10,223 bases of DNA from Bacillota bacterium (lineage in GTDB: Bacteria; Bacillota; Clostridia; Christensenellales; CAG-138). Shown piece after piece: positions 1 through 6,036 of the stretch (its first letter is position 1; each line of letters begins with the position of its first letter). The stretch lies in the NCBI GenBank assembly GCA_023393045.1, contig JAEWMV010000181.1, forward strand, positions 1-10,223, written 5' to 3'. Below the pieces are notes generated by a model. That model was not told where the DNA came from. It saw only the letters and a program-made list of their open reading frames with translations, and ran no database searches. The position numbers and the translations under genes are program-made.

Positions 1-1
1 G

Positions 2-889
2 AACCGTATGGGACGCAGGATCAGGGAGCTCGAGCAGGCGCTTAGCCAGAAGGAAACCGAGATCGCGCAGCTTCGCGCGCGCGCGGACGAGCTTGGCGCC
101 GTCGTGGAGAGATACAGGGGGCAGGAATCCGCCATCGCGGGCGCGCTGACCAAGGCGCAGACCGCCTCGGAGAGAATCGTCAGGGAGGCGCAGGAGGAGA
201 AGGACGCCATACTGCGCCGTGCGGACGAGCAAAAGCGCGAGGCGGAGCGGGAGGCCGCGGGCATCGTTGCGGACGCGCAGCGCCGCGCTTCCATCATCGA
301 GGAGCAGGCCAGGCGCCGCGCGCACGAAACGGCGCAGCGCGCCGAAGCCTTCATGGTTGAGTACCGCGAGAGCGCGAATAAGCTCATCGATACGTTCAGG
401 CGCACGGCCTCCGAGGCGAGTGGGCAGGCGCAGCAGTTTGCTTCGGCCATAGGCGCGCTCAATCTCGACGAGGCAATCGAGGCGACGCACGAGTACGACC
501 ATGTCGCCGCCCTGACCCAGACGCCCGCGCAGGACATGCCGGATGATTATGTGGACCCCGCGTCGCTCATGCGCAGCATTTACCAGATAGAGCAGAGGGA
601 GCTGCCCGAGGACGCCGCGGAGGAAGAAGCCGCGGCGGAAGTTGAGGCGGAGGCCGCGCCGGGCGAACCCGCGCCCGATCCGTTTTCCTCGTGGGCGCGC
701 CCGGAGGAAAAGCCCGAGGCGAGCGAAGAACCCGCATGGAACAAGGACGCGCTTGACCTTGAAAAGAAGGAAGAGGACGGGCATGTGTGGACGATTGAGG
801 AGATCGTGGAGCGCACCAACGCCGACGCGGGCGCGCAGATAGACGACGAGCTCAACGCCATCATCGAGGACGTGCTGCGGGGTTCTTGA
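2..889 (+). CDS. DivIVA-family coiled-coil protein, 5' end outside window
   Basis: The frame is open from the first bases (codons for Asn and Arg precede the first Met at 8), and no ribosome binding site precedes that Met, so the gene starts upstream. The visible 293 residues begin in a long charged coiled coil (about residues 1-150 from Met 8). It contains the alternating pattern around 'YRGQESAIAGALTKAQ' and the Ala/Glu/Arg-rich helix typical of the second half of DivIVA/GpsB-type proteins. The membrane-curvature-binding N-terminal domain of that family would lie outside the window. An acidic Ala/Glu/Pro-rich linker follows (about 195-250), then a short predicted C-terminal helix containing 'WTIEEIVERTNADAG'. 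DivIVA proteins organise division or polar growth at the membrane; that role is inferred from the family. The stop codon lies inside the -35 box of the proS promoter, and I see no terminator between them. Other coiled-coil scaffold proteins remain possible. Confidence 0.72.
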   Translation, partial: NRMGRRIRELEQALSQKETEIAQLRARADELGAVVERYRGQESAIAGALTKAQTASERIVREAQEEKDAILRRADEQKREAEREAAGIVADAQRRASIIEEQARRRAHETAQRAEAFMVEYRESANKLIDTFRRTASEASGQAQQFASAIGALNLDEAIEATHEYDHVAALTQTPAQDMPDDYVDPASLMRSIYQIEQRELPEDAAEEEAAAEVEAEAAPGEPAPDPFSSWARPEEKPEASEEPAWNKDALDLEKKEEDGHVWTIEEIVERTNADAGAQIDDELNAIIEDVLRGS

Positions 890-914
890 CGAACGGGGCT
901 TGTTCTGATATAAT
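886..914 (+). promoter_or_regulatory. proS promoter, extended -10
   Basis: TTGACG (886-891), a 17-base spacer, and TATAAT (909-914) preceded by TG at 906-907, which makes an extended -10. The -35 box contains the TGA stop of the DivIVA-like gene (887-889). Expected transcription start is near 921, a few bases before the T-box Stem I. Confidence 0.85.
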
Positions 915-925
915 CCTTTGGTAAT

Positions 926-1142
926 CGGCGATGAACGGGAGTATTCGCACCCCGGCGCATCAGAGAGCGCGCTCCACAGGCTGCAAGGGCGCGCGCGCAA
1001 AAGGCTGCGATGTCCGGCCCCGTGAGCCGCGCGGAGGGAATGCCGCGCCGCGGGAGCGCGATAAAGCTCATGAGAGACCAAATTAAGGTGGTACAGCGAC
1101 AATGCTCGCCCTTATTAAGTGATTAATAAGGGCGGTTATTTT
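926..1142 (+). promoter_or_regulatory. T-box riboswitch, proline-specific, upstream of proS
   Basis: Class I T-box leader that reads the charging state of tRNA-Pro and controls proS by transcription attenuation. Stem I can be drawn: basal helix CGGC (926-929) with GCCG (1026-1029); a K-turn-like GATGA next to it; helix CGGG (936-939) with CCCG (1019-1022); an AGTA S-turn motif (940-943); helix TCGCA (945-949) with TGCGA (1006-1010). The opposite side of the specifier loop (1011-1018) presents CCG at 1014-1016 followed by a purine, a proline codon. Distal conserved pieces AGAGAGC (962-968) and GCTGCAAG (980-987) are present. The antiterminator is AAGG (1085-1088) with CCTT (1110-1113) and GCGA (1096-1099) with TCGC (1106-1109), enclosing the bulge TGGTACA (1089-1095). 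The family consensus bulge is TGGNACC, so the last base deviates. The variable T would pair with discriminator A, as expected for tRNA-Pro. Confidence 0.93.
1107..1142 (+). terminator. T-box attenuator terminator of proS
   Basis: Perfect 12-bp stem: arm 1107-1118, GTGA tetraloop 1119-1122, arm 1123-1134, followed by a T-rich run from 1136. The left arm shares bases 1107-1113 with the antiterminator, so the two structures exclude each other, as the T-box mechanism requires. It would also stop read-through from the DivIVA-like gene when tRNA-Pro is charged. Confidence 0.93.
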
Positions 1143-1168
1143 TTATTACAAAAAGGGAGGATTATGAT

Positions 1169-2623
1169 ATGGCAGGCAAGAGAGAGGACGAATTCGTCAA
1201 ACACATCGCGTCCCGCGCGGAGGATTTTCCGCAGTGGTACACGGATGTCATTTTAAAAACCGATATGGTGGATTATTCCGACGTGAAGGGTTGCATGGTG
1301 ATCAAGCCCTACGGCTACGGCGTGTGGGAGCTGATCCAGCAGGAAATGGACGCGCGCTTCAAGGCCACGGGGCATAAGAACGCCTATTTCCCGCTGTTCA
1401 TCCCCGAAAGCCTTCTCATGAAGGAGGCGGAGCATGTGGAGGGCTTCGCGCCCGAGGTGGCGTGGGTGACGATGGGCGGCAGCGAGGTGCTCACCGAGCG
1501 CCTTGCCATACGCCCCACGAGCGAAACGGTCATCGGCTCCATGTACTCACGCTGGATACAGTCGTACCGCGATCTACCTATGCTGCTCAACCAATGGTGC
1601 AACGTTGTACGGTGGGAAAAGAATACGCGACCGTTCTTGAGGACGACAGAATTCCTCTGGCAGGAGGGGCACACCGCCCACGCGACCGGGGAGGAGGCGC
1701 AGGAGGAAACCATGCGCATGCTCGGCGTGTATAAAGAATTCGCCGAAAACGTGCTTGCCATCCCCGTGATCACGGGCAGGAAGAGCGAGAAGGAAAAATT
1801 TGCGGGCGCTGTTGCGACCTACACCATGGAGGCCATGATGCAGGACGGCAAGGCGCTGCAGATGGGCACCTCGCACTACATGGGGCAGAACTTCGCCAAG
1901 GGGTACGACATTACGTATCTGAGCCGTGAGGGGCGGCTGGAATACTGCCACACGACCTCGTGGGGCACCACGACCCGCATGATCGGCGGCATCATCATGG
2001 TGCACGGCGACGACCGCGGCCTCATGATGCCCCCGCGCGTCGCGCCCACGCAGGTGGTGATACTGCCCATCGCCCAGCACAAGGAGGGCGTGCTCGACAA
2101 GGCGTATGAATTAAAGAAGCAGCTTGCCGACGCCGGAATCCGTGTCGAGCTGGACGACAGCGACAACAGCGCGGGCTGGAAGTTCAACGAGTGGGAAATG
2201 AAGGGCGTGCCCGTGCGCCTCGAGGTCGGCCCCAAGGACATTGAAAAGAATCAGGTGGTGCTGGTGCGGCGGGACAATCACGAAAAATCTTTCGTACCCA
2301 TGGAAGGGCTCGCGGATGCGATCAAGGCGCTGCTTGGCGAGGTGCATAAAGGCATGTTTGCGCGCGCACTCGCCTTCCGCGAGGAAAAGACGGTGGACGC
2401 GGCGGACTTCGAGCGGCTCAAGGAGGGCGTGAACCACGGCTTTGTGCGCGCCATGTGGTGCGGGGAGCGCGCCTGCGAGGAGGAGATCAAGACTAAGACC
2501 GGCGCGACCACGCGCTGCATGCCCCTCGAGCACGACCATGAGAAGGAGGCCTCGCTCGGCCACACCTGTGTGCATTGCGGCAAGCCCGCCAAGACCATGG
2601 TGTATTTTGCGAAGGCATACTGA
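1169..2623 (+). CDS. proS: Prolyl-tRNA synthetase, archaeal/eukaryotic-like type
   Basis: Class II aminoacyl-tRNA synthetase that activates proline with ATP and loads it on tRNA-Pro in the cytoplasm. It has 484 residues, the usual size of the short ProRS form that lacks the editing insertion between motifs 2 and 3. Visible parts: the proline-binding TSE loop (118-120), motif 2 (148-166, 'RWEKNTRPFLRTTEFLWQE'), and motif 3 region (273-290, with 'HGDDRGLMMPPR'). An anticodon-binding domain spans about 292-395. The C-terminal domain carries C431-x4-C436 and C467-x2-C470 (plus C450), the pattern of the zinc site in this ProRS type, and the protein ends in Tyr as the family typically does. The start ATG has GGGAGG (1155-1160) 8 bases upstream; an ATG at 1164 is out of frame. 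Expression is controlled by the proline T-box leader directly upstream. Confidence 0.98.
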   Translation: MAGKREDEFVKHIASRAEDFPQWYTDVILKTDMVDYSDVKGCMVIKPYGYGVWELIQQEMDARFKATGHKNAYFPLFIPESLLMKEAEHVEGFAPEVAWVTMGGSEVLTERLAIRPTSETVIGSMYSRWIQSYRDLPMLLNQWCNVVRWEKNTRPFLRTTEFLWQEGHTAHATGEEAQEETMRMLGVYKEFAENVLAIPVITGRKSEKEKFAGAVATYTMEAMMQDGKALQMGTSHYMGQNFAKGYDITYLSREGRLEYCHTTSWGTTTRMIGGIIMVHGDDRGLMMPPRVAPTQVVILPIAQHKEGVLDKAYELKKQLADAGIRVELDDSDNSAGWKFNEWEMKGVPVRLEVGPKDIEKNQVVLVRRDNHEKSFVPMEGLADAIKALLGEVHKGMFARALAFREEKTVDAADFERLKEGVNHGFVRAMWCGERACEEEIKTKTGATTRCMPLEHDHEKEASLGHTCVHCGKPAKTMVYFAKAY

Positions 2624-2644
2624 TAATTGCAACTAATAGCTTAC

Positions 2645-2658
2645 AGTGAATAGTGAAT
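2645..2658 (+). repeat. 7-bp tandem repeat, two copies
   Basis: AGTGAAT occurs twice in tandem (2645-2651, 2652-2658) and is followed by AG, between proS and its terminator. The stretch is AT-rich, unlike its surroundings, and could be the remnant of a dispersed intergenic repeat. That cannot be judged from this window alone. Confidence 0.5.
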
Positions 2659-2672
2659 AGCTAACTGCATGA

Positions 2673-2700
2673 ATAAACGCCCGCGCAAGCGGGCGTTTAT
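2673..2700 (+). terminator. Rho-independent terminator after proS
   Basis: Perfect 12-bp stem: arm 2673-2684, GCAA tetraloop 2685-2688, arm 2689-2700. The T residues (CGTTTAT) form part of the stem foot and the mirror-image A/T foot lies on the other side, so it could act on either strand. It is 50 bases after the proS stop. Confidence 0.85.
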
Positions 2701-2710
2701 CATACGGCAA

Positions 2711-2740
2711 TTGTCAATTCCCATCCCCCGGGTTTATACT
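2711..2740 (+). promoter_or_regulatory. Promoter of the flavoprotein gene
   Basis: TTGTCA (2711-2716), an 18-base spacer and TATACT (2735-2740), placed between the proS terminator and the ribosome binding site at 2755-2761. Each box differs from consensus at one position. Expected transcript start is near 2747. Confidence 0.7.
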
Positions 2741-2768
2741 GATTGCAGCATGGTAAGGAGGTTTGTTT

Positions 2769-3386
2769 ATGAAGGTCATTCTGATTAACGGCAGCCCCAA
2801 CGAATACGGCTGCACCTATACGGCGCTGGCGGAGGTGGCCAAGAGCCTCGGCGAAAACGGCGTTGAAACGGAGATCATCCACATCGGCAAAAAGCCCATA
2901 CGCGGCTGCCAGGATTGCGAGGTATGCCACAGGGGCAAGTGCGTGTTCAACGACGACATCGTGAACCTCGTGGTGGAGCGCATGCGCGGGGCGGACGGCC
3001 TGGTGGTGGGCAGCCCCGTCTATTACGCCTCGGCAAACGGCAGTATAGTGAGCTTGCTCGATCGGATGTTCCAGGTGGCGGAAAACCTCGCCCACAAGCC
3101 CGCGGCGGCCATCGTTTCCGCGCGGCGCGCGGGCACGACAGCCGCGCTCGACGTGCTCAATAAATACTTCCTCATCGCGCAGATGCCCGTGGTGTCTTCT
3201 ACCTACTGGTCTATGGTGCACGGCAACACGCCCGAGGAGGTGTTGCAGGATGAGGAGGGCCTTCAGGTCATGCGCAACCTCGGCCGCAACATGGCGTATA
3301 TGCTAAAGTGCATCGAGGCCGCGAAAAAGGCGGGCATCGAGCCGCCCGCCGCCGAAAAAAGGTGTTTCACGAACTTTATCCGCTAA
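2769..3386 (+). CDS. Flavodoxin-fold NADPH-dependent FMN reductase / iron-sulfur flavoprotein
   Basis: 205-residue cytosolic redox protein of the NADPH-dependent FMN reductase family. The N-terminal strand and phosphate-binding loop 'LINGSPNEYGCTYTAL' (5-20) binds FMN phosphate in the family. 'VVGSPVYYASANGSIVSLLDRM' matches the second flavin-contact segment, where the family usually has GSPVY...D+. Residues C47-x2-C50-x2-C53-x4-C58 fit the CX2CX2CX4-7C spacing that holds a [4Fe-4S] cluster in archaeal and clostridial iron-sulfur flavoproteins. The true electron partner is unknown. The ATG at 2769 is chosen because AAGGAGG (2755-2761) lies 7 bases upstream; a TTG at 2763 is too close to that site. 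The stop is only 2 bp from the stop of the convergent glycosylase gene. It may act as a quinone, azo or nitro reductase; the sequence does not decide. Confidence 0.88.
   Translation: MKVILINGSPNEYGCTYTALAEVAKSLGENGVETEIIHIGKKPIRGCQDCEVCHRGKCVFNDDIVNLVVERMRGADGLVVGSPVYYASANGSIVSLLDRMFQVAENLAHKPAAAIVSARRAGTTAALDVLNKYFLIAQMPVVSSTYWSMVHGNTPEEVLQDEEGLQVMRNLGRNMAYMLKCIEAAKKAGIEPPAAEKRCFTNFIR
3324..3350 (-). terminator. Minus-strand terminator inside the flavoprotein gene
   Basis: Read on the minus strand: GGCGGGC (3350-3344), 8-base loop, GCCCGCC (3335-3329), then TTTTT (3328-3324). This is a classic GC-rich hairpin plus T-tract. It lies 39 bases past the stop of the minus-strand AlkD-like gene, within the coding sequence of the opposing flavoprotein gene, and is the only obvious stop signal for that transcript. 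Confidence 0.75.
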
Positions 3387-3388
3387 GT

Positions 3389-4075
3389 TTACTTTCGCCG
3401 GAGGGCTTTGAGACAGGCCTTGCGCTCGTCGCTGATGCGAAAGCTCTCCACGGCCTTCTGGATGGATTTGTTATGCACCCATTTGTCAAGGACGTTGCCC
3501 TCTATCACGGGCAGCGTCCTTTCATACTGATGGATGAGCGCGTAGCTGATGTACCACGCGGCCGCCATGTTGACGTAGTATTCTTCCGCGGGAAGCGCTG
3601 CGACGGTATAAAGCATCGCGGGGTCGAAAACATCGTCCTCAAGGAAGAAAGCGAGCAGCGTCACCAGCGCGAAGCGGATGGTATACGTTTTTCCGCTTGC
3701 GAGCCAGAGCCCGACATATTTATAGACCTCGTTCTTATGCTTCTCAAACGCCTTTGGCGGCAGCGCGTCGCACACCGCCCAATTGTCCACATAGGGCAGA
3801 AATTCCTCAACGCGGCGCATAAGCGCGGGGAAGCCGAGCTTGAGCCTGCCGATCAGGCCCGCGTGCAGCAGGTTTTCCTCGAGATAGACATGCGGCAGCG
3901 CGTCGAGGAAGGCCTCCGCCGCACTCTCGCGCGCGAGTTCGCGCGATAATTTGCCCAGCGCGGGCGCGCGCACGCCTATGATGCGCGCGGGGTCGACGTT
4001 GGGGATGAGCTTGCGGTTGAAAGCAGCGTAGCCTTCGTCCCTGAGCGAAAACAGCTTTTCTTTTATCGTATCCAT
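3389..4075 (-). CDS. AlkD-like DNA alkylation repair glycosylase
   Basis: 228-residue HEAT-repeat DNA glycosylase of the AlkC/AlkD superfamily, which removes N3- and N7-alkylated purines. Its active-site residues can be matched to Bacillus cereus AlkD (Trp109, Asp113, Arg148, Trp187). Here these are W99 and D103 in 'DNWAVCD', R134 in 'TIRFALV' and W174 in 'AAAWYISY', with nearly the same spacings. The C-terminal 'NKSIQKAVESFRIS' is also typical of the family. The start at ATG 4075 ('MDTIKEKLF') fits the usual beginning of this subfamily. An in-frame GTG at 4099 would add eight residues but sits inside the promoter spacer and has no clear ribosome site. No Shine-Dalgarno precedes ATG 4075, and the predicted transcript start coincides with it, so the mRNA may be leaderless. 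It converges with the flavoprotein gene and is divergent from plsY. Confidence 0.9.
   Translation of the reverse strand: MDTIKEKLFSLRDEGYAAFNRKLIPNVDPARIIGVRAPALGKLSRELARESAAEAFLDALPHVYLEENLLHAGLIGRLKLGFPALMRRVEEFLPYVDNWAVCDALPPKAFEKHKNEVYKYVGLWLASGKTYTIRFALVTLLAFFLEDDVFDPAMLYTVAALPAEEYYVNMAAAWYISYALIHQYERTLPVIEGNVLDKWVHNKSIQKAVESFRISDERKACLKALRRK
3488..3523 (+). terminator. Possible plus-strand terminator within the AlkD-like gene
   Basis: AAGGACGTTGCCC (3488-3500), 8-base loop, GGGCAGCGTCCTT (3509-3521): a 13-bp stem with one G-U pair in plus-strand RNA. In minus-strand RNA that position is an A-C mismatch, so the structure favours the plus strand. It lies about 100 bases after the flavoprotein stop, but the T run (TTT) is short, so termination is only a possibility. 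Confidence 0.35.
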
Positions 4076-4081
4076 GGAAGA

Positions 4082-4110
4082 AGTATACATTGCGTTCACA
4101 TTTCTTTCAA
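4082..4110 (-). promoter_or_regulatory. Promoter of the AlkD-like gene (leaderless type)
   Basis: On the minus strand: TTGAAA (4110-4105), a 17-base spacer, TATACT (4087-4082). Each box differs from consensus at one position. The expected transcript start, about 7 bases downstream, falls at 4075-4076, which is the A of the chosen ATG. Confidence 0.7.
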
Positions 4111-4119
4111 TGCCTATGG

Positions 4120-4148
4120 TTGAGGCGAAGCGCGTATTGTGATATCAT
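4120..4148 (+). promoter_or_regulatory. plsY promoter
   Basis: TTGAGG (4120-4125), a 17-base spacer and TATCAT (4143-4148). Its -35 box is 9 bp from the -35 box of the divergent AlkD-like promoter, so the two polymerase sites are back to back. Confidence 0.6.
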
Positions 4149-4185
4149 CAATCCTAGTTTGCAACGTGGAAGGAGCGACCCGCCG

Positions 4186-4794
4186 ATGCCATTTCTTTAC
4201 TGGACGGCCGCCGTGCTGGGCGGATATCTTATAGGCTCTTTGAATTTCGCCATCATCCTCACGAAGTATTTTCTGCACGCGGACGTGCGGGAGCGGGGCA
4301 GCGGCAACGCGGGCACCGCCAACGTGGCGCGCGTGTTCGGTCCATGGATGGGCGCTGCAACGCTTGTGGGCGACGTGGGCAAGACCATCCTCGCCATGTA
4401 TCTTGGCACGGCGCTCCTCTCGGTCAACGGCATGTGCGCCGCCGCGGCGGTCTGCATGATCGGCCACTGCTTCCCCGTATTCTTTGGTTTCCGCGGCGGC
4501 AAGGGCGTGGCGGTCGCCGCAGGCATCGCCGTCATGCTCGACTGGAGGCTGTTTCTGATTCTCCTCGCGGTCTATGCGCTCGTTTCCATCCTCATTAAAA
4601 AAGCGTCCGTCTCCTCGCTCGTCGCCGCGGGGGCGCTGCCCTTCGCCATGCTCATATGGGGCGAGTTCGCGGCGGTTGAAATCCTGCTTGCGGCATTCTC
4701 CGCGCTCGTCATCTGGCTGATGCACCGCGGCAATATAAAACGCCTTCTTCACGGGGAAGAAGGCAAATTTCATTTCGGCAAACGCAATGAATAA
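4186..4794 (+). CDS. plsY: Acyl-phosphate:glycerol-3-phosphate acyltransferase PlsY
   Basis: Integral membrane enzyme that transfers the acyl group from acyl-phosphate (made by PlsX) to sn-glycerol-3-phosphate, the first step of phosphatidic acid synthesis. It is 202 residues long, the usual size, with several hydrophobic segments (about 4-26, 52-80, 82-100, 110-137, 145-180). All three family motifs are visible: the glycine-rich 'GSGNAGTANVAR' (38-49), 'GHCFPVFFGFRGGKGVAV' (93-110) and 'HRGNIKRLLHGEE' (180-192). ATG 4186 is preferred over upstream in-frame codons because GGAAGGAG (4168-4175) precedes it by 10 bases and the family begins right at the first membrane segment. The stop is 3 bp from the stop of the convergent MFS gene, and the 3' coding end holds a hairpin that looks like that gene's terminator. 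Confidence 0.97.
   Translation: MPFLYWTAAVLGGYLIGSLNFAIILTKYFLHADVRERGSGNAGTANVARVFGPWMGAATLVGDVGKTILAMYLGTALLSVNGMCAAAAVCMIGHCFPVFFGFRGGKGVAVAAGIAVMLDWRLFLILLAVYALVSILIKKASVSSLVAAGALPFAMLIWGEFAAVEILLAAFSALVIWLMHRGNIKRLLHGEEGKFHFGKRNE
4736..4764 (-). terminator. Minus-strand terminator inside plsY
   Basis: Perfect 9-bp inverted repeat: GCCTTCTTC (4742-4750), 5-base loop, GAAGAAGGC (4756-4764). Read on the minus strand the hairpin is followed by GTTTTAT (4741-4735). It lies 34 bases beyond the MFS stop and is the likely end of the padR operon transcript, placed within the last codons of plsY. The T run is modest. Confidence 0.6.
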
Positions 4795-4797
4795 AGG

Positions 4798-6027
4798 CTA
4801 TAATTCTACATTGTATATGCCCTTGACATGCTCCCTGCCCGGGAGCATGATTGCGATCGCGCCCACCGCGCCGAAGAGGCCGAGCCCGCAGATGACGGTC
4901 CGTATCGGCAGCGCGTCGCCAAGCGCGCCCGCGACGAGCGTGCCCAGTATGCCGCCGAGCGTCGTGAGCATCTGGAACGTGCCGTTGTATCTTCCGCGCA
5001 TTTCGTTGGGCACATGGTTCTGCGTGGAGGAGATGCGTATGTTGTACGAGGTCACGCTCAAAAGCCCGGTGAGCAGCATCATCCCCATCATGACGTAGAC
5101 GGGCGTGAAGAGATATGTCGCCTCTATCAGGCTGATGGCGATGTACACGAAAAAAGCGATGGCGAATTTGAGGTGCGTGGGATACTTGTGGTGGTAATGC
5201 ACGAAGCCGCCCACCATCCGTCCGAGGACCGAAAAGGCCATCACATAGGTGTACATCGAAACGCCCAGTTCCTCTACGGACTTGAAATAGGGCAGCACCA
5301 GCGTACCCGTGCCGTTGAAGATGAACGTATTCACGATAAAAAACGCGGTGATGAAGAGCAGCCCCTTCTCCTTCTTCAAATAGGCGAGACCGTCCTTAAA
5401 ATCGTCCGCATAGCGGCGCATGCTATAAGTGGATGCGGCGGCGGAAATGTGCGTTTCGTCCGCTTTGATCTGCGTTTCCGCGATGGCGGCGACGAGGAAT
5501 GTGATTGCGTTGAAGAGGAAGAGCGGCTCGAGGCCGACGTTCTCATAACACCAGGCTGCCACGGGAACCATGATGGCCGAGAGGGGGTAGAGCATGCTCG
5601 AGATCGAGTACGCCTTGGAGAAATTGCCCTCGCTGATGAGCGTGGGGTATAAACTGTCGTACGCCACGAGGTAGACGCTGTCGATGCTGCCGATGACGAC
5701 GCACAATATGAGCAGCACGGGATAGCTGAACCAACCTACGGATAGCGCGCCGAATATGCCAAGATAGAGCAGAGCGGAAAGGAAATCCAGCCCGTATATC
5801 ACCTTCACCCGCGAGAAACGGTCGAGATACGGCCCTGCGAGCGAGGGCATGATGATCTTTGGCAAACTGTAGGCCACGGAAAAAATGGCGTAGAGCAAGG
5901 TCGAGCCGGTGTAGTCGAGCACCAGCAGGCCGATTGCGAAGCCTGAAACGGCGTTGCCGAGCATCGACACCACCGTTCCAAGCGTGAGTATAGTGAAGTT
6001 CTTCGTCCAAAGGGGTTTCTTTTCCAT
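4798..6027 (-). CDS. MFS transporter (drug/siderophore-type exporter family)
   Basis: 409-residue major facilitator superfamily protein with about 12 predicted membrane helices in two halves, separated by a charged cytoplasmic loop (about 186-222). The first helix begins right after a short basic N-terminus ('MEKKPLWTKNF'), as in the EntS-like and macrolide-efflux-like branch. Motif A appears between helices 2 and 3 as 'GPYLDRFSRVK' (65-75), and a degenerate counterpart, 'GRMVGGFVHYHHKYP', lies in the second half. It most likely exports a small molecule using the proton gradient; the substrate cannot be read. It is the last gene of the padR operon, starting 9 bases after the stop of the DUF4097 gene. 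No Shine-Dalgarno precedes the ATG, so translation may depend on coupling to the upstream gene. Confidence 0.9.
   Translation of the reverse strand: MEKKPLWTKNFTILTLGTVVSMLGNAVSGFAIGLLVLDYTGSTLLYAIFSVAYSLPKIIMPSLAGPYLDRFSRVKVIYGLDFLSALLYLGIFGALSVGWFSYPVLLILCVVIGSIDSVYLVAYDSLYPTLISEGNFSKAYSISSMLYPLSAIMVPVAAWCYENVGLEPLFLFNAITFLVAAIAETQIKADETHISAAASTYSMRRYADDFKDGLAYLKKEKGLLFITAFFIVNTFIFNGTGTLVLPYFKSVEELGVSMYTYVMAFSVLGRMVGGFVHYHHKYPTHLKFAIAFFVYIAISLIEATYLFTPVYVMMGMMLLTGLLSVTSYNIRISSTQNHVPNEMRGRYNGTFQMLTTLGGILGTLVAGALGDALPIRTVICGLGLFGAVGAIAIMLPGREHVKGIYNVEL
4827..4849. other. 9-bp perfect inverted repeat in MFS gene 3' end
   Basis: CATGCTCCC (4827-4835), 5-base loop, GGGAGCATG (4841-4849), 33 bases past the plsY stop. 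No T tract follows on either strand, so it is not a standard intrinsic terminator. It might protect a plsY 3' end, or it may simply reflect the codons for 'LPGREHV'. Confidence 0.3.
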
Positions 6028-6036
6028 ACAAATGAA

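Noticed and set aside
580..1071. 163-codon minus-strand frame over the DivIVA 3' end and T-box
   Set aside because: Ser/Ala-rich low-complexity shadow that crosses a structured RNA leader; no supporting signal.
4076..4099. Upstream GTG start for the AlkD-like gene, adding 8 residues
   Set aside because: It lies inside the promoter spacer, has no clear ribosome site, and the family usually begins at the MDTIKEKLF-type segment.
4114..4773. 219-codon minus-strand frame within plsY
   Set aside because: PlsY motifs on the plus strand account for the region, and no ribosome site or family match supports the shadow.
4799..4804. TATAAT on the plus strand just after plsY
   Set aside because: No -35 box or plus-strand gene follows; it overlaps the MFS stop and is probably chance.
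4828..5652. 274-codon plus-strand frame within the MFS gene
   Set aside because: Its composition (rich in His, Arg, Glu) is typical of an antisense shadow, and the minus-strand MFS protein fully explains the sequence.
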